The notes below the pieces were generated by a model. It was not told where the DNA came from. It did not search any database and saw only the letters and a list, made by a program, of their open reading frames with translations. Made by a program: the position numbers and the translations under genes. Below, piece by piece: positions 1-11,579 of a stretch of DNA of 64,000 nt (the first letter of the stretch is position 1; every line of letters begins with the position of its first letter). Source of the DNA: Welwitschia mirabilis (lineage: Eukaryota; Gnetophyta; Gnetopsida; Welwitschiales); contig JBOZIK010000001.1 in NCBI GenBank assembly GCA_051453625.1, forward strand, positions 71,965,196 to 72,029,195, read 5' to 3'.

Positions 1-124
1 GGGGTATTTACTAGAATTAAGAAAGTATTCTTCCATATTAAGGTTCTTTTCATTTGCACATTATCTTCTTATCTTTTTGTTTTGGAACTACTTGTTTTAA
101 CTTAGTTATGTTGAATCCTGATAG

Positions 125-469
125 GGTGAAGCCAAAAAGATTATTATATCTACTCCATTAGTAGATGCTCCTATGTTTGTAATTGGATTCAATGAGAATG
201 CATCCAAGTCAGAAATGAAAATTGTTCTAAATGCTAACTACACTACAAATTGTCTTTCCCTCTTGCAAAGGTATTTGACAAATCTAAATGAATTGATCTT
301 ATGGAGTTTCTTTTAATTGGTAATTTATTATTAGATTATCTTAAACTATTTCTTGATAAAATGTGGATCTTCAATATCTTAGTCTTATATTTTCTTCTTT
401 TTCTCTACAGGTAGTACACAGAAATTTGGTATATTGAAAGGATTAATGACAATAGTCCATGAAACAATA
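125..469 (+). pseudogene. GAPDH pseudogene fragment (two exons)
   Basis: Relic of phosphorylating glyceraldehyde-3-phosphate dehydrogenase (glycolysis). Exon 1 (125-270) follows an AG acceptor and reads [19 protein letters not shown], then ends in a degenerate form of the active-site block SCTTNCLAPLAK. A GT...AG intron (271-410, ending ctctacag) separates it from exon 2 (411-469), which reads KFGILKGLMTIVHE and stops at a GTATGC donor. The catalytic cysteine codon TGC is TAC (Tyr) and the serine before it is Asn, both G-to-A changes. One-base deletions are inferred just after TTNC and at the start of exon 2. Later exons are not found after the 10-N gap at 594-603. KFGILKGLMT is slightly closer to the plastid GapCp type than to cytosolic GapC as I recall them, but I cannot separate the two. 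The rest of the gene may lie left of the window. Confidence 0.88.
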
Positions 470-603
470 GTATGCATGTTTTTAATTCCAAAACACTATG
501 CTCCTTTTTACACTACTCTGGGTAAAGTATACTTTGATTATGTATTCATGTTTTTAATTCTAAAAGGTTCTGAAAGTTTCTATTTCTTATAAANNNNNNN
601 NNN

Positions 604-3600
604 CCTCCTCAAAAACCTCATGTTGGTCTTATAGCTCATATTTGGAAGAACTTGCAATAAGTATTTTAGCCCTAGCAAAGTGTTATGATTTTAGTTATTC
701 TTGTAGTTAACCATGATCCCTAGCAAACACTAGTACTCCCAAGAAATGAAAAAAAAAAATTGATGAGGATAATCACTCAAAGAGAAATTTTCTCATAGAA
801 TTACCAATGCACAGATGAAAATCATAATAGGAGAATCCAATACAGTATCTTTTGTTGGATGTATTGATGCCAATAGAATACAAACACATTGCTTTAATAA
901 AATAGGATAGAAATTAAGGAACAAATAAAATACCCAACAATGAAGATTAAAATAATTCATCATAAAAGAATGTCAGATTGAAAGTAGATTTTCACATCAT
1001 GTCATGGAATAGATGTGCAAGAAAAGTTGTCGTCAACCATCATCTACAACTACTAATAGTACAATGTGAATTTAGACATTACTTTGAATAATTTTGATGT
1101 GTAATAATGGCATTTTCATATGCTAATTAGAGACTATAGGATAGAAAAGCTCTTCTGCTCCATTTATAACGAATCAAAAGATCCAAACCTATAGCATTGA
1201 GATGAGATATGCGTGATCTCCCATCTGTCAATATATTTTTGACTTATCATCCTAATCAGATGTTGTATCACATGGTGTAGATATGCCTTGTCCTCCTATG
1301 ATCGTCAGAGGAGCTATAGTATTTCAAGTTAAAAAATAGGAGCTAAGTGAGCTTACTAATGAGATTGATTCATAATAACTTCATTTAGGCTAAGACATCA
1401 GGTTAAAAAAAAATCATGTGGTTGATTCCCACATAGTGTAGCAGCAAGTCCTTCATAACTAAACTATTTATACTTGCTTATAATGCTAGGCATGTAAACT
1501 GTATCACCTTGTTTAAAATGCACATACACAAGATTATGATCTCTTCATTTAACCTTATTCAAAGATCCTAGTAACTCATAGATGACAAAAATTATTTTAA
1601 TAGATGTCATTAGGTTACATTTTATATATTTACTACTAGAGTTCTCGAAGGATCTACTATAGTGATTTGTAATTGCTTCCCATCCATTGAGATCCAAGGG
1701 TTTACAAGGGTCCTATCCTTTACCTCTTTAGTTTATAAATTACATATCATAATTAGTGTTACACATGAATAAAATTTTAGCATCGGATTATCAAATTAGA
1801 ATGCAATAGTATTTTTTCTACCTCAAAGTCAATATAAAAAATTGAATCGCATTATCTCATTGAAATTTTTGAGATTTTTTAACAAAAAGATAAGTCTTTC
1901 TTTAGAGCATCTAATTTACATCCGTTAGGAAAATTTTATATCATAACTTGGCATTCCATCACTTCAGAAGATACTATTTTCTTGGAAGTTAACCTTTTAG
2001 CAAAATGTTAATAAATAATAACATTATTCTTCATTAACACATTTTGGTAATCTTCTTTTGTTTATTTGCAAATAAATATCTATATAGTATCTAATTATAT
2101 TCATATAATATATCTCTACAAAGTATCTAATTATTCTTAATGTTCATACACATAATCCTAAGTATAAAACCTACTATATTACATTATTAATCATTCTAAG
2201 GTGATACTATAGTAGGATTAGTTATTATTCTAACTAGATAGAGTTATTTATGGATATCATAATCTAACTATAGGAAGACCATCCTTTGAAAAGGTACAAA
2301 AATATCTAAAATGTATACTATTGTATAGCATATGATAATTAATGCAAAACTTTGAGAAATATGAAAAGAAATTTTACCTTAAAAGAGTTAAATCCTGTAA
2401 AAGCACATGTTATAAAATTAGGGATATGAATTATTTCATTGCAAAGTGAAGAAGTGTGAGCTAGATCAGTGCCTTTATATATTATTTGGTTGCATAATTT
2501 ATGTCATGGAATAAGTTTATAATAAATTAAAATCCATTTATATACTTTATGTGTGCTAGAATTTCATTGTCTTCTTAGATGGTTTACAGTGTGAAGCATT
2601 TGTTTTGAAATTTTCTTGGTAGATTATGCTAGATATGTTAGGTGAAAAGGAGCACATGGCTCAAAATATTTTCTTTTCTTAATTCTATGTTGTATTTCAA
2701 TGTGTACTAATAACCATCTATCTTCTATAAAGGTTAAGTAAGATATAGTTTACTTGTAAATAGTGCCATACTCATTTTTTCTTTTGCAATATCCATTTAT
2801 TAGTGAGTCATTTGTTCATGGCAATGTTGGTGCTAACATATTCACTTCTTCATCATTCATAGTATTATATTTATGGATTTCATTAGACATAAACTTTTTT
2901 AGTTGTTGAGTATTCGTGGATAAGTCAAGAAAATCTAAAATATGATGATGATTGATTAGAAATATGTTTGAAGAGAATTTGTTTTAGAAAACATTTTAGA
3001 CACACAAAGGAGATGTGGATAAATAAATTTTTAATCTTAATCTTTATTTACATTTTTAGGATAAAAATCTAGGTTTTTATCTTATATGATTGTATTTTAT
3101 TCTTTATTTTTTCATCTTACATGTGATAATAAAATATGACCATTTGAAACTTTAAAAAAATGATAGTTTTACTTTAGAATATGTTTTGAGTAAGTTTAAA
3201 TTTGAAGTTTGACTTCTTATATATATATATAACATGAGAAAGGATTTTAAGGTTTTTAATTGAAAAAATTCTTGAGAAGACTTTAAGACATTTATTTGCT
3301 AAAATGCCTCAAAAGCATTTTGAGGCATGTATTATACAAACTTTATAAAAGATCTTGTAAGGCATTATAATATAAATTATTTAGAAAAGCCAAAGACTTT
3401 TAAGGTAATGTTTTTTAAAGATTTTTTTGAAGAAACACTTCAAAAAGATTTAAGATGTTTTTTAAGACCTTTTAAGGTTCTTTAGAAAGGAACTAAGGGA
3501 TAGCTAGAGAATTGAATATTGGCATAAAAAAGTGAAAATTGTAGAGGCAATAATGTACTAAAGAATTTTCATTTTAATCCAGCTTTATTTGAAAAGGTTT

Positions 3601-3892
3601 AGACATTGCAATTCCTTATAAATGGATAAAGAGACATAGAAATTTTATCGTTAGAAGCCCTTGGCTACTTAGGTCTAACTGGGTGCATCTAATATCTTTT
3701 TCATTTTACTTTTTACATCATCATAATTTATAACATGTTACATGTCCATATTTCCCTTCACTTATGTACCATATGAAGATCATGGTAAATATTATTAATT
3801 AACTATTAATAAGCCATGGAATCAAGGAAAAATTTTGTAGGTAAATTAGAATGAAAAAAACCACTTTAAGACATTTAATATGACTATATAAA
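604..3892. other. Unassigned AT-rich intergenic DNA
   Basis: I see no coding frame, RNA gene or recognisable transposon here. Short runs of A and T dominate. The stretch 3240-3490 is rich in diverged CTTTTAAGG-like words and contains one clean hairpin (separate entry). Confidence 0.5.
3304..3328. repeat. Perfect 11-bp inverted repeat
   Basis: ATGCCTCAAAA and its exact reverse complement TTTTGAGGCAT are separated by three bases (GCA). No U-run terminator context or gene is attached. It may be the remains of a small inverted-repeat element or simply chance in AT-rich DNA. Confidence 0.7.
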
Positions 3893-3914
3893 TGTGTGTG
3901 AGAGTGTGCACGTG

Positions 3915-3987
<73 letters not shown>

Positions 3988-4087
3988 NNNNNNNNNNNNN
4001 NNNNNNNNNNNNNNNNNNNNNNNNNNNNNNNNNNNNNNNNNNNNNNNNNNNNNNNNNNNNNNNNNNNNNNNNNNNNNNNNNNNNNNN

Positions 4088-4147
<60 letters not shown>

Positions 4148-4152
4148 TATGT

Positions 4153-4188
<36 letters not shown>
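3893..4188. repeat. (TG)n microsatellite with internal gap
   Basis: A long uninterrupted TG dinucleotide run (about 3917-3987) enters a 100-N gap (3988-4087) and leaves it as the same TG run, slightly interrupted near 4140-4170. The gap is of default size, so the true array length is unknown. The Cys-Val and Thr-His frames across it are artefacts of the repeat. Confidence 0.98.
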
Positions 4189-4191
<3 letters not shown>

Positions 4192-4274
4192 AGTGATTAC
4201 ATGCATTGTAGTTTTTAGATAAAGTTCATGATAAATCCTGCACATGTAGTAGCTTATGATTACATATAGTAAAA

Positions 4275-4490
4275 GTTTTGCCTAATAAACCCTTAAGTAA
4301 TCCTAATAAAATCTCAAATAAACTTTTAACTATTAATTCATGAACTACAAGCGGTGAGAAAAAATAAAGAAACTAATGAATTAATGCATAAAATAACAAA
4401 TATCCTTGATAGAATTTACAATAATATACCTTATCAAAAATACTAAAATAGGGTTAGGCCTCTACATAACATACCTTTAAAATTTAAGAG
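4275..4490. repeat. Dispersed repeat, copy 1
   Basis: This block shares long near-identical stretches with 30925-31175, for example AATATCCTTGA followed by CTTATCAAAAATACTA and GGTTAGGCCTCTA. It has no coding content that I can recognise. Neither copy lies inside one of the LTR elements, so it appears to be a separate interspersed repeat of unknown class. Confidence 0.75.
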
Positions 4491-5356
4491 TTTGAGAGTT
4501 TATTAGGATTACTTGAGAGTTTACTAGAGAGTTTTTTATATTAGGGTATGAGGATTAGCTAATATACCTTTTAAAGAAGCTTCAATCTCTTAATTTCATG
4601 ATAAATGCTAGCTTTAATTTATCACTAAAGTATTCACTAATTCTCAAAAATGTTCAAAATAAATTCAAATGGAAAATAGTCAAAGAAGATAATGGAAATA
4701 AAAGAAATAATTCATTTATAAGCCATGGCTTTATATAGTTTGCATTGTCTTTTCTAGAAGATAGCACTCCTAGCATTTGGTGCTAGGTCCTTTAGATTGA
4801 ACCTCTTAATGCTTGGTTGCTACAAGGATTTGAAAGGGATAATGAAGATAATATTATTCACATTCTTTCAGTTTTTCAAGTAGCGATTCTTAACAAGATA
4901 TTTTTGGTACCTTTGGGATTTTATAGTGCCATTTTCAGAGACTTAGTACTCAAGTAGCTCAGTTTTATATCTATTAATATATTGCTCAAACTAACATCAA
5001 GAATTACTCATGATATTCTTATGGCACTTTGTATCAATCCTTTGAATGATCTTCTTTCTTAATTCTGAAAGGAATGGAATTATTCAAGAGAAGTAAAGAC
5101 TTTTTAAAAGGAAATCCTTCTAGACTTTTAAGATTATTATTTAGGTTACAACCTATTAAACTAGGCAACCATAAGAATTTACTTCCTATGATTCTTAATG
5201 ATAAGCCTTTACTTATTTCCACATAACTAGAAAATTTTCCTTACTCTCTGGAGCCTTGACCTTCATCTAATTGATTTGGAGTGATGTTTCTATTTTGGAT
5301 AGTTTGAAATAAGGTGCAAAATTAAGTGCATACTTTCATAGTTATTTCCTATTTAG
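4491..5356. other. Unassigned region with one short open frame
   Basis: A 62-codon minus-strand open frame lies at 5034-5222 (starts MEISKGLSLRIIG). It matches nothing I recognise. The plus-strand host relic starting near 5357 lies immediately to the right, so introns or further exons of that gene could be here, but I cannot demonstrate them. Confidence 0.35.
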
Positions 5357-5929
5357 TGATCAATAGAGGATTGCTATACTTAGATATGGTAGTGAAACAT
5401 GCTTCTTTGTAGTTTCTTTTAGAGGCATTGAGGTCTCTTAATTACTTCTTGAAGCCAATATCTATGGAACTAAAAAGTATGAGCCTAGAAGATTATATTT
5501 GTAAAATTCCAATAATGAATTCTTCCTTAAACATAGGATGATTTCATGGAAGTTCAATTTATAGATGACTCACTTTTAAGCTATTATACTTCTATGATAG
5601 ATAGCATCTTAATTGAATGTGAGTATTTAAGCTTCTTTAGGGATAGGGTGATTTATATGAAATAAGAAGTTCAAGATAAGATAAAAAGCATGATGCTTGA
5701 TTCTCAAGTTCTACTATCTTTGCTTTCAAACCGAATATCCATTCCATTAGAAAGTAGCATATCAGAAAACAAAAGAAAGAAATGTTACATGACACATATT
5801 AACTCCCATTCCAAAGTCAAAAGAAAAAAAAGATAAGTAAATCTAGTTTTGGCTAAATAAGATTTTCAATTTTTTGCTATTAGCAATACCATTAATGAAG
5901 AAAACAATGTATCCAAGGATGACGAAATG
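5357..5929 (+). pseudogene. Unrecognised host gene relic, 5' part
   Basis: After a possible acceptor (ctatttag, about 5356) a frame reads LLYLDMVVKHASL, one stop, FLLEALRSLNYFLKP and further to about 5534. It then shifts by one base and continues DDFMEVQFIDDSLLSYYTSM, ILIECEYLSFF, SQVLLSLLSNRISIPLESS and a basic Lys/Arg-rich stretch. The second part stays in one frame from 5537 to 5929 with three stops (TAA at 5663, 5834 and 5858), at least some plausibly CAA-to-TAA. The frame resumes exactly beyond element A at 18595. I do not recognise the protein. A misread non-coding stretch is possible, but frame continuity across the insertion argues against it. Confidence 0.6.
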
Positions 5930-7247
5930 TGTTGCAGTGCAAATTCTTATGATCTGGAAGTCCTTAAGATAAACCTATAGTTCACATAAATTGTAGAAAT
6001 GGCACTATAGCATAGACGGGATTTCACCCAAATATTGTAATTTAATGAAGGCACTAGGCTTGGAGTTAGAGAAATTATTTCTACTACTGTATTTTATTGT
6101 TCTTTGATCTTTATAGAAAACTGAATAACAATAATGCAAGTAATGAAATGCTATGAATGCAAATGGGAATACAATGAAAGTGTATCTTACATAGACTTTA
6201 GTCTTTCTATCATAAGACTACTTCTCTATAACTCATATCAAAGAAAAAGAGCATTTACTAGTTCCTAATCAATATAAATTATGAGATCTACCCAAATACA
6301 ACTTGAATGCAATATGATGAAACAATGCAAATCTATTCTTACAAAATGAGATCAACCTTAACAAATATTGTCATTAAGATCTAAATAAATCTAAGAGTGC
6401 TACAACTAAAATTAACTTAAATTATAAGAAAGATGTACAATAATGACAAGAAATGAGATTATATTACTAAATCATAATAATATTCACTTACAAGACTTAA
6501 ACAATAGTACCTCAATGTGAGGGACATAGCCTGACACCAAGGAGACTCCTTTTTACAGTATGGGATGGACCTCTCGCCCTTCAAGCTTCCATTACAAGTA
6601 TGAAAAAAAAAAAAGATGGAAAATGAAAATGAAGGGGAAGAAGGGTATTTATAGATTTCTAAATGAGGAAATGGATGACCAAACCCTCAAGGTGGGAAAA
6701 GAAATCTTAATAACCCACATGGCCCATTGGTACTTATTATAAGGTAAAAAACAATTGTCGTCCTATATGTTGTCCACATGACATAGGGGATGATGCTGTC
6801 TTAGTGGCTTAGATTGTGTATCCTATGCCTTGGGTTGTGTGCCCTGCACTACCGTTAGCCATGTGGTTGTCGCCTTCTATGTCGTTCAAATGAACAGGTG
6901 GGTGATGCCTTCTCAATGTATGCACTAAGTATCATAGTTAACACTGTAGGCTTCTGTCCATATTAGCAGTCTAGTTGTCCTATATATTATGGGGATGATA
7001 CTAGGGATGATGATCTTCTTTTCCTCTTTTCTAAGGTTAATTAGTCTTTGCATCATTCCATCCTTCTTCTAATCCTACAAAATTAAAATAAGCTTAAAAA
7101 ACTGCCAAAAAATGCTAGGTATCACATGTTTTGCTGATCATTTTATCAATCCTTCATAATCATTAATATTGTATCAAAACCTATATAAATGTCCTGCACA
7201 AGTTCTCAAAATACACTATCAAATTCCTACAGATTGACATCACAAAA
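5930..7247 (-). repeat. Element A 3' LTR (left)
   Basis: Begins TGTTGCAGTG on the plus strand and ends near CACAAAA (7247), aligning with ATAACA at the end of the right copy. Length 1,318 bp. It contains three copies of the GTCGTCC...GGACGAC motif (from about 6757, 6865 and 6974). The block around 6530-6620 (CTCCTTTTTACAGTATGGGA) is well conserved in the right copy. Confidence 0.9.
6757..7014. repeat. Dyad-motif array in element A left LTR (3 units)
   Basis: Three units start at about 6757, 6865 and 6974, that is 108-109 bp apart. Unit 1 reads TTGTCGTCC, then TTGTCC, CATGACA, then AGGGGATGATG. Unit 3 reads TTGTCC...ATGGGGATGAT...AGGGATGATG. Each unit is a partial inverted repeat (GTCGTCC against GGACGAC) followed by a direct repeat of the second arm. 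Confidence 0.7.
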
Positions 7248-9904
7248 TAGTTCTTGAGAGATGTTTCTTTAGTATTGAGTGATATNNNNNNNNNNNNNNN
7301 NNNNNNNNNNNNNNNNNNNNNNNNNNNNNNNNNNNNNNNNNNNNNNNNNNNNNNNNNNNNNNNNNNNNNNNNNNNNNNNNNNNNNNNNNNNNNNNNNNNN
7401 NNNNNNNNNNNNNNNNNNNNNNNNNNNNNNNNNNNNNNNNNNNNNNNNNNNNNNNNNNNNNNNNNNNNNNNNNNNNNNNNNNNNNNNNNNNNNNNNNNNN
7501 NNNNNNNNNNNNNNNNNNNNNNNNNNNNNNNNNNNNNNNNNNNNNNNNNNNNNNNNNNNNNNNNNNNNNNNNNNNNNNNNNNNNNNNNNNNNNNNNNNNN
7601 NNNNNNNNNNNNNNNNNNNNNNNNNNNNNNNNNNNNNNNNNNNNNNNNNNNNNNNNNNNNNNNNNNNNNNNNNNNNNNNNNNNNNNNNNNNNNNNNNNNN
7701 NNNNNNNNNNNNNNNNNNNNNNNNNAAGTAAGTGATCACTAGATTGCGAGCCAATTTAAAAGTACTACACACCAATTATAAATTGAGTCTATGATATCAT
7801 CAATTAGGTAACTACAAATTCTGAAAAATTTTCAAAGCCCCCTACTTAAACATGTCACTACAAAATAAATGCAATACAAATAAAATTCATAAAGTGACTA
7901 TATAGCTCATAAAAGTAAATTTGTGTATGCATAATAAAGAACAATAATAATGGACTACCGTGATAGCTTAAGAAGTTTTTATATTGCACAGCTCATAATA
8001 GTATCATTGATAAGGTAAGGAACAATAGAAAATATATCATAATTTCGATGATCAGAAAAAAATATGTGCAAATGTTGTTGGCCCTGCATGTTAAAAGTGC
8101 ATGAATGATTAAAAAAAAAAAACTAGAACAACTTGGCAAAAATGATTTAATCATGAAAACTCAATAGATAAAGAAATGTGTACCACTTATAACAGATTAA
8201 CACCCAGAAAGGTGTTCTATCCCCCCATCCCCCACAACCACCACCACCACCATAAGAGAAGTGAGCCATCCTAGATTGCACCTAAAAGAAAAAAGGAAGT
8301 GTCATCCCCTTTGTCATGGAGATGACTATGGTGGATGACAGATTCTGAAACCCCTGATTGAAAAACCAAAATGGAGTAAAGAGCTAGAAAGGTGAAAAAA
8401 ATGATGGAGGAGTGGAGGATGGCATAGGAAAAACATATTACATAGAAATACTATTCAAAGATGTTGTAGATGTGAGAACTCATCAGATCAAGGAAACCTA
8501 TCAGAAAGAAAAGCCAACCTCTAGAAAACATCACAAGAAACTAGAAAAGGATAAGGTCTAGATAGAAAAATTATAAGGAAATAGCTCAGAATATTTTAGA
8601 AAAACAAAAAAAGAAAACAAAATGAAAATGAAAAATAGGAACATGAATAAAATTGCTATATTACCCTAAATGCTAACCTAATAGATTCCCATAGCAATAA
8701 GCATAAAATCACCTAAGTAATCATGCATGACATAATGTATAAATTCATAAAACTCCACTCAATATTGCAATGATTATTATGATATTAAGCATGCTAATGT
8801 AATCAAACAATGAATGATAAGATAAAAAATCATTAAAAAAANNNNNNNNNNNNNNNNNNNNNNNNNNNNNNNNNNNNNNNNNNNNNNNNNNNNNNNNNNN
8901 NNNNNNNNNNNNNNNNNNNNNNNNNNNNNNNNNNNNNNNNNNNNNNNNNNNNNNNNNNNNNNNNNNNNNNNNNNNNNNNNNNNNNNNNNNNNNNNNNNNN
9001 NNNNNNNNNNNNNNNNNNNNNNNNNNNNNNNNNNNNNNNNNNNNNNNNNNNNNNNNNNNNNNNNNNNNNNNNNNNNNNNNNNNNNNNNNNNNNNNNNNNN
9101 NNNNNNNNNNNNNNNNNNGCATGCTAATGTAATCAAACAATGAATTATAAGATAAAAAATCATTAAAAAAAGAACTTATAAGCTATCCTATTAAAACAAG
9201 ACTAGAATCCAGAAAAGTAAAATGATCATGTGGAAGTAAACAAATTTAAAAAAAAAATGAGTCTAGAAAATAAGTAATGCCTCTGATGACACCAAGGACA
9301 CCACTAATCTCATAACCTCTAACTACAATTTTATTCACACCATGATGAGGGGAGTGCAACCACTATCAGAGGAGTAAGGACTAACATAGCATGGCCAATT
9401 GATCCCTTAGTAGAGTTCTCGTAGCTACCATATTACATTGGCAAAGGCTGCTCTTGAGAATATTTTCCCTAGTGTGCTTATGATAGGACATCATGAGGGC
9501 CATATTTTAAGATATAACATGAAAGGGCATAGCCAAAATTATTTCTTTCTTTCTTTTTTTTATTTTATTTTTTTTGATACATAAATTCCACATGACCAAA
9601 TACTTATAAGGATAAAAGTGAAGTAATGAGATAAATAATAAGGAAGAACATGCTAAAATAATTAATTACTTACACCATTAAAAGAAAACAAAAGAATCAA
9701 TACATCGTCCTTTAAAACGAAGTTTATAGACATATGAATGTCTAAAGAGTGGGTGAAGCCAATTTTATCATTGAAAATTTCTAAGTAAAATATTTACTAA
9801 TCATGGTAACTTCATACGCTAAAACATTAGTCAAGTGAAAGATGTTTAAGTAATAACATGATGTTGAACAAAGAAATATGTTAAGAAAGAATTTAGATAA
9901 TGGA
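7248..9904 (-). other. Element A region between integrase and 3' LTR
   Basis: This 2.65-kb stretch has no convincing env-like or other frame. Its sequence is shared with elements B (21604-23667) and E (49,800-51,300), for example AACAATGAATGATAA near 8807 and 22945, and the block 9280-9500 matching 23100-23310. It carries a C-rich patch (8220-8250), one dyad-motif copy (8301-8340) and two gaps (7286-7725, 8842-9118). The second gap has about 53 bp of near-identical sequence on both sides. Confidence 0.7.
9541..9576 (-). promoter_or_regulatory. Internal polypurine tract (element sense)
   Basis: A run of C and T on the plus strand, followed by TTTTGATACATAAATT. The same tract and following bases recur in element B (23357-23415) and element E (50981-51018) at the same place, between the integrase end and the 3' LTR. 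In element sense it is a purine tract. It could act as an extra plus-strand primer or be a simple low-complexity expansion. Confidence 0.45.
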
Positions 9905-10130
9905 AAAAGAAAGGTCCTCCTTTTGAAGAGGGGCTTCCATAACAAGTGCTTTTATCATGTTCAAGGTTTCATCAGAAAATGACTTGTAGAGTTTTAACCT
10001 TTGTCCATTAACTTTTTTAATTTCTTTAGTGTTTAAATCAAAAATCTTAACTGAGCCATCTGAGTGTAGTTTCTCAATAAGATAAGGGCCTAATCATTTA
10101 GAAGTTAAATAATTATGTAGGAGCTATACT
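9905..10130 (-). pseudogene. Element A integrase C-terminal tail
   Basis: Read on the minus strand this gives EKLHSDGSVKIFDLNTKEI, KKVNGQRLKLYK and SFSDETLNMIKALVMEAPL, then LQKEDLSF. The G-S/A-V-x-I-x-D/N and KVNGQRLK text is the usual end of Athila/Tat polyproteins, where the integrase C-terminal domain binds DNA. A stop (TGA or TAA) interrupts the frame near 10095. The same segment survives in elements B (24215-24436) and E (51390-51600). Confidence 0.8.
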
Positions 10131-10499
10131 TATGTGTTATACAATAGGATAAATTGGCTAGGTTTAAACTATTTATGAATAAGCATTTTATCATGTTGAA
10201 AATTGGCTTGAGTTTTGTGAATAAGTTAACAATGTAGGGCATGAGTATGTCTTTCATCAAGATGATTAAGTTGTACTAGGTGAATTTTCATATTTTCATT
10301 GAGGTCAGCAAGGTTTAGTTAATGGGTGGAATGATAAGAATTATAATAAACATTAATGGTAATACACATACTTTACTATATATAAGTTCATAGGGTGTGA
10401 AACCTAGAGAGATACATTAAGTAGTATGATAAGCCCAAAGAACATCATTAAGTTTAGAGGACCAAGTCTTCTTATTGATTGAAAGTAATTTTTAAATCA

Positions 10500-11172
10500 T
10501 TTTTTTGATCTCTCTATTCACATTTTTATCTAGACCATTGGTTTGAGGGTGATAAGCATAAGTGACTCGATGTTAAACACCAATGGATAAAAGAAGTTTT
10601 TGAAAGAGGTTATTGATGAAATGGGTACCTTGATCACTAATGATAATATGTGAAAATCCAAATTGTTGAAAGATATGAGTTCTAACAAATTTGCAAACAG
10701 TTCGGACATCATTTTTGGAGGTAGGAACAACTTTGATCCATTTGATAACATAGTCCACAATGACTAAAATATAAATTTTCTCATTAGAAGGTGGAAGAAT
10801 TGGGCCTAAAAAATCGATTTCCCAATAATCAAAAGGTTCACATTCAAGTATAGGTTTTAGGGGCATATCACGAGAATGAGTGAGGCTACCATAACATTGA
10901 TAATAATTACACTTTTAAGAAAAGTTAAATAAATCTTTAAAAAGATTTGACCAATAGAATCCGGAGTGAAGGATTTTTATGATGATCTTTTGATCACTAA
11001 AGTGTTCCTTACAAACTCCGCCATGGTAAAGTGTTAAGATTTCCAAAGTTTTCCATTCAGGTACACATTTATACATAAATTAATCCTTGTAATGTCTATA
11101 AAGATGTGGTTTATTCCACTCGTAATCATTAATCCTATGAAGGAAAGTTTTTCGTTGATTGTGGTTCCAATG
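10500..11172 (-). pseudogene. Element A integrase
   Basis: DDE integrase, which joins the cDNA to host DNA. The degenerate N-terminal zinc region (about 10870-10920) reads CNYYQCYGSLTHSRD. The core frame 10573-10866 starts MPLKPILECEPFDYW and keeps the first two catalytic Asp (WEIDFLGP, IISDQGTHF). After a stop the third motif reads YHPQTNGLDKNVNREIKK. The Glu expected after NGL-x is Lys (codon at 10525-10527), a G-to-A change that would destroy activity. The tail continues at 9905-10130. The upstream junction with RNase H (PTSWYSNIINYLVT in the 11173-11445 frame) is the usual Athila spacer. Confidence 0.88.
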
Positions 11173-11579
11173 CTAAGGCGTTTTCATAGTTACTAGATAA
11201 TTGATGATGTTAGAATACCAAGAAGTGGGATGATAAGAAGAGATAGCATATAATTGTGAAATTGCAAAGAGTTGCTTATCGAGAAAAGAATCATTAATAG
11301 GAGTTTTATCAATGGAGCAAGCAAGATGAGAAAGATGATTAGCCATGCTATTATGTTTTCTAGCCTTATCAATTATGGTAAGATTAAATTCTTGCATTAG
11401 AAAGATCCATCTAATAAGTTTGGCACTAGAATCTTTCTTTGTCATGAGGTAATGAATGGCTGTGTGTTCTGTGTAGACATTGATATGGAACCTGAGAAAA
11501 TAGTATCAAAGATGATCCAAACAAAAAATGATTGCAAACATTTCTCTCTCAGTGGTAGTGTAGTTATTTTGGATAGTTG
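11173..11579 (-). pseudogene. Element A RNase H
   Basis: RNase H degrades the RNA strand during reverse transcription. The N-terminal half (about 11450-11579) is broken but gives EREMFAIIFCLDHL and VYTEH. The open frame 11173-11445 gives MTKKDSSAKLIRWIFLMQEF and NSMANHLSHL. The expected catalytic TDH is TEH, and the ADHLSRL aspartate is Asn, so two acidic residues are lost. The frame then runs into the linker to integrase, with SFLDKQLFAISQ, a segment conserved in Athila-type pol. Confidence 0.85.

Noticed and set aside
3799-4245. Long open frames of alternating Thr-His or Cys-Val
   Set aside because: They are translations of the TG microsatellite and its N gap, with no stop possible in the repeat.
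5034-5222. 62-codon minus-strand frame
   Set aside because: No recognisable motif and opposite in strand to the host relic beside it. Kept only as a note in the region entry.
7254-7775. Open frames composed almost wholly of unknown residues (also at 8745-9163, 13372-14361, 15064-15421, 46045-46947)
   Set aside because: They exist only because N gaps contain no stops.
7248-9904. Possible env-like gene downstream of integrase
   Set aside because: Athila elements can carry one, but no frame of useful length, signal peptide or membrane segment could be supported in A, B or E.
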